This document shows, in pieces, positions 11,366 through 23,932 of a DNA stretch of 64,000 nucleotides. This stretch comes from Pachyseris speciosa (Eukaryota; Cnidaria; Anthozoa; Scleractinia; Pachyseridae): positions 1,387,501-1,451,500 of the forward strand of contig JAEMWC010000055.1 in the NCBI GenBank assembly GCA_016490735.1, written 5' to 3'. The position numbers were made by a program, and so were the translations under genes. Positions within the stretch are counted from its first letter, which is position 1. Every line of letters starts with the position of its first letter. A model generated the notes under the pieces. That model was not told where the DNA came from and ran no database searches. It was given only the letters and a program-made list of their open reading frames with translations.

Positions 11366-14214
11366 GGATGTGTCGAAAACGAAGACCCAAAAACGAAGAC
11401 TGAAGACCAAAGACCCACTGGTCTAAAACGAAGACCCACTGGTCTAAAACGAAGACCCACTGGTCTAAGGCGAAGACCCTGTGGTCTAAAACGAAGACCC
11501 ACTGGTCTAAAACGAAGACCCTGTGGTCTAAAACGAAGACCCACTGGTCTAAAACGAAGACCCTGTGGTCTAAAACGAAGACCCGCTAGTCTAAAACAAA
11601 GACCCTCTGGTCTAAAACGAAGACCCACTAGTCTAAAACGAAGACCCTCTGGTGTAAAACGAAGATCCTCTGGTCTAAAACGAAGACCCACTGGCGTAGG
11701 TCAAAAGAGGACGTATCTTTAAATTTTTGTTAAATGGACAGTCCATACATTAGACTACGTGTTCATTTCAATGTGTTGGAGTTATGTCGCAGAATGAGTC
11801 AACCACCAGCCCGAGTCAACCACAAGTCAGAAGTCAACCTCGGGTCAAATTGGAGTCAGGTACTGAAAAAAAATTTTTTTTAGGCTTTCTCTTCAATGCA
11901 AACTACTGCGTACGATGACAGTCCAGTTTCGTCAGTAGGTCAAGAGCATCAAGACGTCAAGTCCTCGAGCTACTTGGCAAAGTCGTTGAATAATAAATGA
12001 AGTGAGACTTCATTTTCTTTCCAACTCGCCGACTTCAATTTCCAATAATTAAAATAATTGGGATATGAATGTACAAGCGAATTAGTAGTCCTTACTTTAC
12101 TTTACTCATACAGGTACGGTAAATTTTGGTCGAAAGCGGCAAAAATATTTGCGCTGTCTTACTTCATTGCGAAATGCGTCACGCAACTCCCGTCTGTGAC
12201 AGAGCCTTTTGCAAAGTTCAGGGCGACAAAATAGCTTTTGAAGGGCTAAATGAAAACCTTTATAAGAGGAACGCAAAGTCATGTGAGTGATTTTTACAGC
12301 AGTACATAGCAAATGCAAGCGACGATCCATAAAGGTGAGATTTTGAAAACCGCATTGTCTGTTGATCGAGTTATGCACATGTCTTCGGCTTCCCTGTGGG
12401 GTCGACCCCCGGGCCTACCAGGGAGATATGTGGGGGAATACAAAGGGATGGACCGGATTCTTTGCCCGAGGGTAGGGGAAAATCTTGACATTGTTCTACG
12501 ATCAAAGATTAGGGGGTTGGGGAATTCACAAGTTTGAAAAGGATGTCAAGGGAATTTTCTGCTGAGAGACACCTAACCATGCCAGGGGACTTTGTCTTGA
12601 GAGATTCCCCGATCCCCCGGGGAAATTCCTAAAGTTTGATTGACTGATTTTACAATCCCCCTGGTTAGCCCGGGGGTTGACCCCACGGGGAAGCTGATGA
12701 CATGTGCATTATAAACATAGATTTGCGTCGGTTTCGGCGAGCTTAGAGAAAGCTTTTAGCCTGATATTCCCGTTTGATATTTTTGAATTTTCAAACACCG
12801 GATGAAAAAGTTTGTCTTTGGCTATTATGCTTGACTTGAACTTTGCAACCAGATGTGTGTGACAGAGATGCTCAATTACCGCCACTTAAAAAATTGAAGT
12901 TTAATCAGCGTTTGTTTGACGTCTCTTAGATTTGGAATATAAATAGCAGAAGTATAAAGGAAAAAGTTTGTTTCAGGATGAAAATTCCTGCATTTGGAAG
13001 AAAAGAGCTTTTGTAAATTATTCTCTAATATTTGCATTCCGTTAGTTTACCATCGCTGCTAATACGATTTTGACAGCTGATATGAACACAAAATACAACC
13101 CCAAAGGTCACGAAATAAGCTTTATCGAGCGGTAATTTCAGTGCCTGATAAGATGCATTACTTTAATGAAATAATTTTTTAGCAGGCACTCTCGGGCAAA
13201 AAGAACTTAGTGCGAAGTTTACGTGTAGATAATGAATTAAAAGACACTGGGTGTATACTGTTTGCCTTGTCTTGACAAAACTGCTACCATGCGGTCAAAA
13301 TTTCCCTTCGCCAGTAGTTTGGATCCTGGACACGCTCGAAATTTGTGTCCATTTATCATGTTTATAAAGGTCTTTTGACGCATGATTCGCATATGGTGCG
13401 ATTCGCACCCGGCCAAAGTTTTCAATTTCTCGTATTTTTATGATTATATTAAAAGGCGCAACTTGGCACACAAAGCGTGAAAACTCACCAGTCATAGCAA
13501 GATCACAAAATCGCAAATTAAAGTTCTCGACTGAAACAAACAGTCAAACAGTAACAGCGATAGTGATCATAACCGGAGAACATGCAGCTCTTCATTGTCC
13601 GTTTTTGAAGCCCTAATTAAGTTACTTTCAACTACCCAAAAGAGGTTCTAAACAACTCTTTACTATTACCCGGCTCAAGCGTTCCCTAATAATCACATTC
13701 TTGTAGCACATTGTGAATAAATTTGCGAGTCACGCACAGTTGACCTTTGCGCCTTTATATGATAAGGACAGTATGGCAAAGTAATGAAGTTTGCTCATAT
13801 GCATTTGAAAACTAGAATATTGGTGACGACAAAAGATACTAAATTCGTCAGCGACTAAAACGTGTATTTCTATACTGTTGGAATTTAATTGCGTTACACA
13901 GTTTGACACATGTCGTACGGACTGAGATAAAGTAACTGTCAAGTTTGTCGCGCGCTCAGATGACACTTTAATTAGACAAGTGGGTCTTCGTTTTAGACCA
14001 GAGGGTCTTCGTTTTAGACCACAGGGTCTTCGTTTTAGACTAGTGGGTCTTCGTTTTCGACCATAGGGTCTTCGTTTTAGACCAGTGGGTCTTCGTTTTA
14101 GACCAGAGGGTCTTCGTTTTAGACCAATGGCTCTTTGTTTTAGACCAGTGGGTCTTCGTTTTAGATCAGTGGGTCTTCGGTCTTCGTTTTTGGGTCTTCG
14201 TTTTCGACACAACC
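11366..14214. mobile_element. MULE-type foldback element with GGTCTTCGTTTTAGACC repeat termini
   Basis: It is flanked by the 10-bp duplication GCCATACCGA (11356-11365 and 14215-14224), present once in the other palindrome arm near 22675. Termini GGATGTGTCGAAAACG and CGTTTTCGACACAACC are inverted, followed inward by about 14 (left, to 11695) and about 11 (right, from 13978) copies of a 20-21 bp unit, ggtctaaaacgaagacccac. The interior is AT-rich, non-coding and carries a nested MITE at 12373-12709. Confidence 0.85.
12373..12709. mobile_element. Nested MITE, about 337 bp
   Basis: The ends ATGCACATGTC and GACATGTGCAT are inverted, followed inward by matching GC-rich blocks (ggcttccctgtggggtcgac on the left; its mirror with a few changes on the right). 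Short TTA/TAA flanks make a Harbinger-type target possible but unproven. It is nested inside the 11366-14214 element, hence younger. Confidence 0.65.
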
Positions 14215-14817
14215 GCCATACCGAAGCGTCTCTGCGTTGGGTGTTTTTTGTTTTAATTTCAAGGTGAACACGCTGCAAAATTGCCATCGACTCTGTGGCA
14301 AAATCGAATGAAGGGTGGGGAACTAACCGCTTTCATGTAGCTTCAAGCCAATATCTGTTCTAAATTGCTAAAAAAAAAAAAACCTCAATGCACGTGAAAG
14401 AATCCATTCACAGTGAAACAGACACGACCCGCGGATCCGACAGTCTGCCAAATATTCGAAAGGTTTCCGCGAAATATTGTCAAAATACCACTAAAAATAC
14501 CACTTCTCTTGGAAAAGCAGAATCGTATATCGCTGCTAAGTTCTCTTTCCTTTGCAAAAGACGGTGCTTTTGCCTCAAAATGGCATTGATATTTCTTCGC
14601 GGTGGTAAGTTAATGGCAGCAAACAGCAATCAACAATGCGTACACTTTTAGCGGAAAGTTATGTGAGAACTCCTTCAGGTTTACACAAATATAGGTTTTT
14701 AATCCATTCATTCTAAAACATAGACTTGAATTGACTGAGAAAAAAAAAGGTTTCCATTGACCAATTTTTCACCATTTATTGAAGCTCAACAACCTAGAAG
14801 GTACATTGCTCTAGTCA

Positions 14818-15760
14818 ACACGATTAATGTTCTGCGATTAATAATCGTGTACTTCACGACTAATAATCGTAAAATTCACAATTATTAATTGTGTTTGGAT
14901 GGTTCTACGGTTAATAATCTTGGAACGTGCGATTAATGATCACATCTGACAGGCAAACATGGTTAATATACGTAGGTTGCCGATCTCGGTCACAACAAAC
15001 AGTTAAAACAGATTTCCACTCGAGAAATATTTCAAAGTTAAGTCTCGATGGAGCTTGCTTCGATATAATTTTTGCAGAAATGAACGCCTGAGGTGATAAA
15101 ATTTCTCAATATTTTTGCCTTTATGGGATTAGTCAGTTCGCGAATGATCAGTTTTTTCCACGGTTTTCGCTCTCCGGCGAACAACAACGCAAGAAGTTGG
15201 GTTAACAAATAACTCACCAGTGCGACCGATGATGTGGTGAAACGTTTGTGAAACCGTGACTTTGAAAACGATAATTACCTCAACGAGGCTCTATTCAAAT
15301 ATTTCCCAATCAACCACGGAAAAAAGTAAATTTATTGTTAAACCATTTGAAAACTCCCAAATGAATCTTTTTGTTTCACCCTGACACCGTGAAATTGACA
15401 AGATGAAAAAATTGAAAGTTGTAGTTCGGTCGTGAATACGTTCAGAAAACAATGCTAAGCGTATTCTTGCCGAAAATAATCTCAGGCACTACGAAAGCTG
15501 TTTCATCTGCACGCTCAAACCCTAGAATGCACCAGTTCATAAGAGAATGGTGTTTGCGAATTCGTTTTCATTCACGAATGACAAAAATTAAAGCGAGTTG
15601 TAAACACAAGCGTAATAACATAAATCCGTCTCACGATGTTTAGCTACTCGATCAATTACAGTTAATGGTCGTAAAACTCACGATTGTTACTCGTGTTTGG
15701 AAGATTCTACAGTTAATAATCTTCGAACACTCGATTACTAATCGCGTCTAATTAACACAC
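14818..15760. repeat. Internal clusters of attaataatcg motifs (left arm)
   Basis: Two clusters, 14818-14960 and 15650-15760, contain many variants of cgattaataatcg, itself a palindrome, in A/T-rich context. Their mirrors are at about 21340-21490 and 20540-20660. They resemble the subterminal clusters at 8890-9120, so the giant element carries at least three motif clusters per arm. Confidence 0.65.
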
Positions 15761-15838
15761 TAACCATCGCAAGGTCACTGCAATGTTGAAAACAAAGTTG
15801 ATTTGACTGACACCTGAGGTTTCAGTACGCTTGAACGG

Positions 15839-15940
15839 GGGTGTGGACAAAACCTGGGCCCAGGCCCATGGGCTAGCCCATGGTCCACCCTATGGGCTAC
15901 CCTATGGGCTACCCCCAAAAAATAAAATAAAATAAAATAA

Positions 15941-15987
<47 letters not shown>

Positions 15988-17084
15988 GCTCATGCGTTCG
16001 TCACGTAACCCCTATGTAGTTAGAGAGAGACATGAAAATATGATCAAAGATTACTGTAAGTGACTTACATTACAGCGCTCGCGCTCAGTTTATTTTATTT
16101 ATTTATTTTCTTGGTGGAGGGGGGTGAGGGGGGGGGGGAGGGTTGGGGCATTTCTGTGGTTTTACAACCCAATTGTTTTTTGTCTTTGGGATCCCAAACA
16201 ACACACATCCTGTGTGTTCTACTCCTGTGGGGGGACCGGACACCGGTGGGGGGACCGGACACGTATAAGCACCATATGTAATCAACCAGTCACAGTCATT
16301 TACTTGGAGAAACAATGAAACTGACAACAATAAAAATCAAAAACTATGTCCTGCAATAAACAAAAATAAAAAAAATCTGGAACAACATGAGTGCTGTCGA
16401 AGCGGTGGCGGTGGTGTTTCACGGCAAATACATCAGTAGAACCCCAAAGAGGGGGGAGGGGAGGGGGGTACTCCCAGACTCCCAGAAAAATTGGGTGTCT
16501 AAAAACCCTAACCCTATTTCAGACCAAAATCTGCGATTTTTCCCTACCCTATTTCAGACCTATTTCACGTACACGGTTGAAGTAAACACATTAAAAAGAC
16601 AAAAAGAAGGGCTTTTGTTGATGGTCTTTTAGCCTATGGTGAAGAAGTAGCTTCTTCAAAAAAACATTAAATTCAAGACTGGAGTGCACAAATCCATACC
16701 CTATTTCAGACCAAAAACGGCTAACATCCATACCCTTCGGGGCCGCACATACCTAATTATATAGCCCAGATAAGGGAGTATACCCCCACAGGAGTAGAAC
16801 ACACAGGATGTGTGTTGTTTGGGATCCCAAAGACAAAAAACAATTGGGTTGTAAAACCACAGAAATGCCCCAACCCTCCCCCTCCACCCCTCATCCCCCT
16901 CCACCAAGAAAATAAATAAATAAAATAAACTGAGCGCGAGCACTGTAATGTAAGTCACTTACAGTAATCTTTGATCATATTTTCATGTCTCTCTCTAACT
17001 ACATAGGGGTTACGTGACAAACGCATGAGCTTTTGTTATTATTGTTGTTATTATTATTATTATAATTATTATTTATTATTATTA

Positions 17085-17131
<47 letters not shown>

Positions 17132-17224
17132 ATTTTATTTCACTTTAGTTGTCCACATTTACCTCCTAGGGCCAGAACCAAACCATGGTTCTAAGGCACT
17201 AGAGGAGCGTTATTATTATTATTT

Positions 17225-17259
<35 letters not shown>

Positions 17260-17345
17260 TTATTTTTTAATTTAATTTTTGGGGTAGCCCATAGGGTAGC
17301 TCATGGGCTAGCCCATGGGCATGGGCCCAGGTTTTGTCCACACCC
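15839..17345. mobile_element. 1.5-kb foldback element with 9-bp target duplication
   Basis: The termini GGGTGTGGACAAAACC and GGTTTTGTCCACACCC are inverted; flanks CTTGAACGG at 15830-15838 and 17346-17354 are direct. The other arm (near 20460) has the empty site with one copy. Arms match inward for several hundred bases, including tatgggctac repeats, (AAT)n tracts and a block ending in tctactcctgtgg, so the element is a large hairpin. The loop (about 16235-16780) holds accctatttcagacc repeats and no coding frame. Confidence 0.85.
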
Positions 17346-17392
17346 CTTGAACGGCGAGTCTATGATGTCACTCATCTCAAAATTCTGAGATG

Positions 17393-17746
17393 GTGTGCAT
17401 AATTGTAGATATGCACAGCTTGGTTATCCCGTTAGAATCCTTTCAAGTAGTTTAACTTGCAAAGTAGCCGACATTTTGAGTCCATTAGTTATAAAGCCGT
17501 GAGGCAGCAACACGGCGAGTACGTCGCGCAAGTCGAAAACTTCGGAGGCAAAAATTTTTCATTCAAAGGGTGTGCATAATTGTAGTTATGCACGGCTTAG
17601 TTATCCCGTTAGAATCCTTTCAAGTAGTTTAACTTGCAAAGTAGCCGACATTTTGAGTCCATTAGTTATAAAGCCGTGAGGCAGCAACACGGTGAGTACG
17701 TCGCGCAAGTCGAAAACTTCGAAGGCGAAAATTTTTCATTCAAAGG
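17393..17746. repeat. 177-bp tandem duplication found in one palindrome arm only
   Basis: Two units starting gtgtgcataattgtag at 17393 and 17570, with few differences. The right arm (about 20222-20420) has one unit. The duplication therefore post-dates formation of the palindrome. Confidence 0.85.
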
Positions 17747-20700
17747 GAATCCAGCGGGTTAAACGTAATGGTTAAATAAAATCCAAAACTAATGTCTACA
17801 TGAGCGATGGAATTTATCGGTGTGAAGCTTTCACATGTTGTTTTCCAATATTACGCGGCAAAAGTTTCAGCTCATGTCGTGAAACAAAAAACGCTGCCGT
17901 TGATCGGATGTGCAAGTATTTTAGATACAATTGCAGTTTTATCAATATCGCGCTTACTCTTCGCATAGGCTTTGGAAAAATATACTCCAAGAGAAAATGG
18001 AATAATACACACGTCCAGGAGGACAGCAATGTATTTTGTAAGCTTTTTTTTGTGTGTGTTAGTTTTACTGCAAGAATGTACTACGCAAATTGGTCGAAAA
18101 TTCTGGGAATCAAAGCCGTCACGCAACTGTGTGCGAGAATTGGCTGGTGTCAGCCACTCCCAATCTGTTGTAAATATGAGCACTTCAGGAAAACTGAAGC
18201 TATCTTTTAAATAAAACAAAATCCTCTCAAATGTAAGGCATAAGCCTTACATCGCACATTTTCACTAGTCCGCGTACAAACTGCAGTGAGTGCGAAGAAG
18301 CATCTTCCTGACGTGTTCTTCAGAACAGCGACTATTAAACTTCTTTGTTTACAAAAATATACTACTAGCTCCTCAAACGGATAAAACTTTCAGAGGGAAT
18401 CAAATATTAAAAGGGTTTTCTCTTTGGGTTATTATACCTTGTCTATTCTAGACTTGTAATCTTCAATTTGGCGCCAAAATTTTCACATCGCAGGAAAAAA
18501 AGATTTGTCACAGTGGAAGATCAAAAAATAAGGATGCCGGCTCAACATTAACATGAATATAGTTGATAGCAGAAGCCTCCGGGCTTCTGTTGATAGCTAG
18601 ATTATTAATTTATCAAATTTACTTAAAATGGGCTTACCTCCCAAACCCGCGTTTGCAAGTACTTTGAAAGCATCACAATCCAGCGGGTGACAATCCATGT
18701 GTATCACCCATACCTCTTAAAACACGAAACTGGCGTTAATTAGTTTGATTCCGTTATTTTAACATCTATCAATGATCTGTCTTTACTAGTTTGCATTGGA
18801 ATCACTGCTGACAATTAGACTCTATAATCTGCAAAGTCACCCCCACACATGACTCCGAGTGCGCTGAACATCTGAGGAAACCATTCAAGATAAATCCCGG
18901 AGGGAGGAGGGTACTTAACAGATGATTGGGTAGGGAGGGAGGTGTGGTCCGGACTCTCACGATAAATACTGTTTTGAATATGTGAAGAATCATCGCAGTT
19001 ATGTAGCTGTGAAAATAGAGCCTGATTGTTCACATATTTAAAACAGTATTTATCATGAGAGTCCGGACCACACCTCCCTCCCTACCCAATCATCTGTTAA
19101 GTACCCCCCTCCCCCCGGGATGTATCTTCACTGGGTTTCCTCAGATGTTCAGCGCACTCGGAGTCATGTTTGGGGGTAACTTTGCAGATTATAGAGTCTA
19201 ATTGTCAGCAGTGATTCCAATGCAAACCAGTAAAGACAGATCATTGATAGATGTTAAAATAACGGAATCAAACTAATTAATGCCAGTTTCGTGTTTTGAG
19301 AGGTATGGGTGATACACATGGATTGTCACCCGCTGGATTGTGATGCTTTCAAAGTACTTGCAAACGCGGGTTTGGGAGGTAAGCCCATTTTCAGTAAATT
19401 TGATAAATTAATAATCTAGCTATCAACAGAAGCCCGGAGGCTTCTGCTATCAACTACATTCATGTTAATGTTGAGCCGGCATCCTTATTTTTTGATCTTC
19501 CACTGTGACAAGTCTTTTTTTTCCGCGATGTGAAAATTTTGGCACCAAATTGAAGATATTTACAAGTCTAGAATAGACAAGGTATAATAAACCAAAGAAA
19601 AAACCTTTTAAAATTTGATTCCCTCTGAAAGTTTCATCCGTTTGAGCAGCTAGTAGGATATTTTTGTAAACAAAGAAGTTTAATAGTCGCTGTTCTGAAG
19701 AACTCGTCAGGAAGATGCTTCTTCGCACTCACTGCATTTTTTACGCGGACTAGTGAAAATGTGCGATGTAAGGCTTATGCCTTACATTTGAGAGGAATTT
19801 TGTTTTATTTAAAAGATAGCGTCGGCTTTCCTGCAGCTGGCACCAGCCAATTCTCACACACAGTTGCGTGACGGATTTGATTCCCAGAATTTTCGACCAC
19901 TTTTGCGTAGTGTATTCTCGCAGTTAAACTAACACAAAAAAAAAGCTCACAAAATACATTGCTGTCCTCCTGGACGTGTGTATTATTCCGTTTTCTCTTG
20001 GAGGTATATTTTTCCAAAGCCTATGCGAAGAGTAAGCGAGATATTGATAAAACTGCAATTGTATCTAAAGTACTTTGCACATCCGATCGACGGCAGCGTT
20101 ATTTGTTTCACGACATGAGCTGAAACTTTTGCCGCGTAATATTGGAAAACAACATGTGAAAGCTTCACACCGATAAATTCCATCGCTCATGTAGACATTA
20201 GTTTTGGATTTTATTTAACCATTACGTTTAACCCGCTGGATTCCCTTTGAATGAAAAATTTTCGCCTCCGAAGTTTTCGACTTGCGCGACGTACTCGCCG
20301 TGTTGCTGCCTCACGGCTTTATAACTAATGGACTCAAAATGTCGGCTACTTTGCAAGTTAAACTACTTGAAAGGATTCTAACGGGATAACTAAGCCGTGG
20401 TAACTACAATTATGCACACCGTCTCAGAATTTTGAGATGAGTGACATCACACACTCGCCATTCAAACGTACTGAAACTCAGATGTCAGTCAAATCAACTT
20501 TGTTTTCAACATTGCAGTGACCTTGCGATGGTTAGTGTGTTAATTAGACGCGATTAGTAATCGATTGTTCGAAGATATTTATTAACTGTAGAATCTTCCA
20601 AACACGATTAATAATCGTGAGTTTTACGACTATTAACTGCAATTGACCGAGTATAGCTAAACATCGTGAGACGGATTTATGTTATTACGCTTGTGTTTAC

Positions 20701-21620
20701 AACTCGCTTTAATTTTTGTCATTCGTGAATGAAAACGAATTCTCTTATGAACTGGTGCATTCTAGGGTTTGAGCGTGCAGATAAAACAGCTTTCGTAGTG
20801 CCTGAGATTATTTTCGGCAAGAATACGCTTAGCATTGTTTTTTGAACGTATTCACGACCGAACTACAACTTTCAATTTTTTCATCTTGTCAATTTCACGG
20901 TGTCAGGGTGAAACAAAAAGATTCATTTGGGAGTTTTCAAGTGGTTTAACAATAAATTTACCTTTTTTCCGTGGTTGATTGGGAAATATTAAAATAGAGC
21001 CTCGTTGAGGTAATTATAGTTTTCAAAGCCACGGTTTCACAAACGTTTCACCACATCATCGGTCGCGCTGGTGAGTTATTTGTTAACCCAACTTCTTTGC
21101 GTTGTTGTTCGCAGGAGAGCGAAAACCGTGGAAAAAACTGATCATTCGCGAACTGACTGATCCCATAAAGGCAAAAATATTGAGATATTTTATCACCTCA
21201 AGCGTTCATTTCTGCAAAAATTTTATCGAAGCAAGCTCCATCGAGACTAAAGTGCTTAACTTTGAAATATTTCTCGAGTGGAAATCTGTTTTAACTGTTT
21301 GTTGTGACCGAGATCGGCAACCTACGACTATTAACCATGTTTGCCTGTCAGATGTGATCATTAATCGCGCGTTCCAAGATTATTAACCGTAGAACCATCC
21401 AAACACGATTAATAATTGTGAATTTTACGATTATTAGTCGTAAAGTACACGATTATTAATCGCAGAACATTAATCGTGTTGACTAGAGCAATGTACCTTC
21501 TAGGTTGTTGAGCTTAAATAAATAGTGACAAATTGATCAATGGAACCTTTTTTTCTCAGTCAATTCAAGTCTATGTTTTAGAATGAATGGATTAAAACCT
21601 ATATTTGTGTAAACCTGAAG

Positions 21621-22218
21621 GGCATGTACTAAAACCCGAAACAACGAAACGAAACGACCGAAACGAAACCGCCGAAACCACCGAAACGAAACCACCGAAA
21701 CGAAACCACCGAAACAAGCGAAACGAACGAAACGAAGCCACGAGCCAGCAAAAGACAGAATTATCTTACATTTAGGACTTTAAGAAAGAAAATGGTTTCG
21801 TATTATTTTATGTATTTTTAGGGCAGAGCACCGGCCAAAGCAGATGGGAAAAGAAAAGAAAGGAAAATAATTGAAAAGTTAGGGAAAGAAGTATTCAGTG
21901 ATAACGTCTCAGTCAGTATCGCTACTTGTCTCCCTGAGACTACGTTTAAACTGTATAGTAGGGAAGGAGATTGTGAATTACAAGGACACATGTGGCTAAA
22001 GAGCAGGATCTGGGTACGAGATCAGGCTGCCATAGTAACGTGCCAGAGATCAAGACTGTTTTGTTTTTTAACTTTTTTATTTATTTATTTTTATTTGTTT
22101 CAGTCGTTTCGCTTGTTTCGGTGGTTTCGTTTCGGTGGTTTCGTTTCGGTGGTTTCGGTGGTTTCGGTGGTTTCGTTTCGGTCGTTTCGTTTCGTTGTTT
22201 CGGGTTTTAGTACATGCC
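21621..22218. mobile_element. 598-bp foldback element with CGAAAC-repeat termini
   Basis: Inverted termini GGCATGTACTAAAACCCG are followed inward by arrays of cgaaacgaaac and aaaccaccg units on the left, mirrored on the right. The equivalent site in the left arm (near 14665) is empty. Flanks do not show a clean duplication, so the class is inferred from its likeness to the other tandem-repeat-ended elements. The middle 300 bp have no coding potential. Confidence 0.7.
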
Positions 22219-23159
22219 GAGAAGTTCTCACACAACTTTCCGCTAAAAGTGTACGCATTGTTGATTGCTGTTTGCTTCCATTAACTTACCACAGCGAAGA
22301 AATATCAATGCCATTTCGAGGCAAAAGCACCGTCTTTTGCAAAGGAAAGAGAACTTAGCAGCGATATACGATTCTGCTTTTCCAAGAGAAGTGGTATTTT
22401 TAGTGGTATTTTGACAATATTTCGCGGAAACCTTTCGAATATTTGGCAGACTGTCGGATCCGCGGGTCGTGTCTGTTTCACTGTGAATGGATTCTTTCAC
22501 GTGCATTGAGGTTTTTTTTTTTTTTAGCAATTTAGAACAGATATTGGCTTGAAGCTACATGAAAGCGGTTAGTTCCCCGCCCTTCATTCGATTTTGCCAT
22601 GGAGTCGATGGCAATTTTGCAGCGTGTTCACCTTGAAATTAAAACAAAAAACACCAAACGCAGAGACGCTTCGGTATGGCTTCGCATCGATCGTTGCGAC
22701 GAGCAAACTTTTCCAAATAGCGCTTTCTTGAGGCAAACATTTCTGTCATGGATTCGCTTAATAAAAAGTTTTAGGGGAAACAACTTCAGGAAATTACTTT
22801 TCGGAAAGAAATGTCGAGCAGCCTTGCAAATTTGACCGGCTAAACTTTTTTCCGTAATGGCGGCTGGAGATCGAAAATTTCCTCATGACAAACTCTGGTG
22901 AACGTACGAATAATAACCTGAGATGACGCCACGTACGATTAATAACCGTGCTTTCTACGGTTATTAATCGTAACTTGTACGCATAATAACCGTAAGTGAC
23001 ACCTTTCCAATATAATAACCGTAGAACACCGCCCTGTACGGTTATTATACTGGTTTGAACCGAATAGTACGTATAATAACCGTACAATAGCATATAGTAC
23101 GGATATTATCTTGTGCTCCAAAAGTATTTTGACACTCCAGAAGTAAATTGACACCTGTT

Positions 23160-23704
23160 TATTACAGAATATTTAAAGCTGTTTACAGGAGTTTTGCTGA
23201 CGACACCCAATCATTCCAAAAGGGATACCAAAAATTGAGTTATTTGAGCTTATGGCCAGTCTTTTTCAATGCAAAGGCATTTAAGCCAACAACCAACAGA
23301 AACAAAATAAGCACAAGCCGGACAAGCGTAACGTTATAATCTAATCAGAAGTAAAATTTGAGCTCACTTTATTGATGATACGAGACTGATTAGTCCCGAT
23401 ATGATAAACTCATTAAAAGAATTACCGGTATGTACTAAAACTACAAAGTCAATCTTTTATTTGCTTTACATTCACATTAGTCCTTAATTAATAAAACTAC
23501 TATCCAAATCAAGACAACGTCTTTTATGTTTTCATAATTTTCATTACCAACTTCAAGTATTATAAAATCATCTTAAACCAGTGATAGAGTGTAAGAACAG
23601 TCGACAGCTATCTTGGTCATATAGTCAGACATTTGAGAATTATACATTTTTTTCTCTTTTATGTTAAGGCAGGCCTTTCACATTAACAACAAGTCATTAC
23701 ACAT
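23160..23704. other. AMD1 intron 1, no recognised feature
   Basis: AT-rich intronic DNA without a supportable gene or bounded repeat. Confidence 0.4.
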
Positions 23705-23932
23705 TAGGGCTGTTTATACGAGAGAAAATAAGCCACAGCTTACTCTGGCCACGGCTTACATAAGACACTAAAGGAACCATTTATACGAGTAAAAACTCCT
23801 AGGCCAGGATAAGCCGCAGCTTGAGAAAGCCACGAACATAGATTTTGTACCATTTATACGGAGTGTTTGCGTCTTATGTAAGCCATGGCCAGAGTAAGCT
23901 GCGGCTTATTTTCTCTCGGATAAACAGCCCTA
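23705..23932. mobile_element. 228-bp hairpin MITE
   Basis: The left end tagggctgtttatacgagag is mirrored at the right end, and the match continues through ataagccgcagcttactctg-like sequence for about 60 bp. A TA-type target is possible. Non-coding. Confidence 0.75.

Larger units (their letters stand above)
8857..23159. mobile_element. Giant palindrome: foldback element broken up by later insertions
   Basis: The left end AACAGGTGTCAATTTAC is mirrored exactly at 23143-23159, and the arms stay collinear in reverse to a centre at 18985/19030 (44-bp spacer). Matching landmarks include 18811-18840 with 19177-19205, 18540-18630 with 19390-19480, 17800-18230 with 19765-20195, 14380-14660 with 22218-22520, and 9258-9329 with 22690-22760. 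Removing insertions and one duplication leaves about 3.55 kb per arm. No transposase is recognisable. Host flanks share only TATT or less, so the target duplication is uncertain. It lies wholly in AMD1 intron 1. Confidence 0.85.

Noticed and set aside
11400..11695. CRISPR-like array of regular 20-21 bp repeats
   Set aside because: There are no spacers; units abut directly, are mirrored at 13978-14190 and form the termini of a transposon in a eukaryotic genome.
15205..15250. Hammerhead-like phrase (cgatgatgtggtgaaacg)
   Set aside because: The core CTGATGA is absent (C replaces CT) and no stem II can form in the few bases between.
16060..16960. Paired open frames with LSLFYLFIFLVEG on opposite strands
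   Set aside because: They are the two arms of the 15839-17345 hairpin translated over a poly-T/G-rich tract, not genes.
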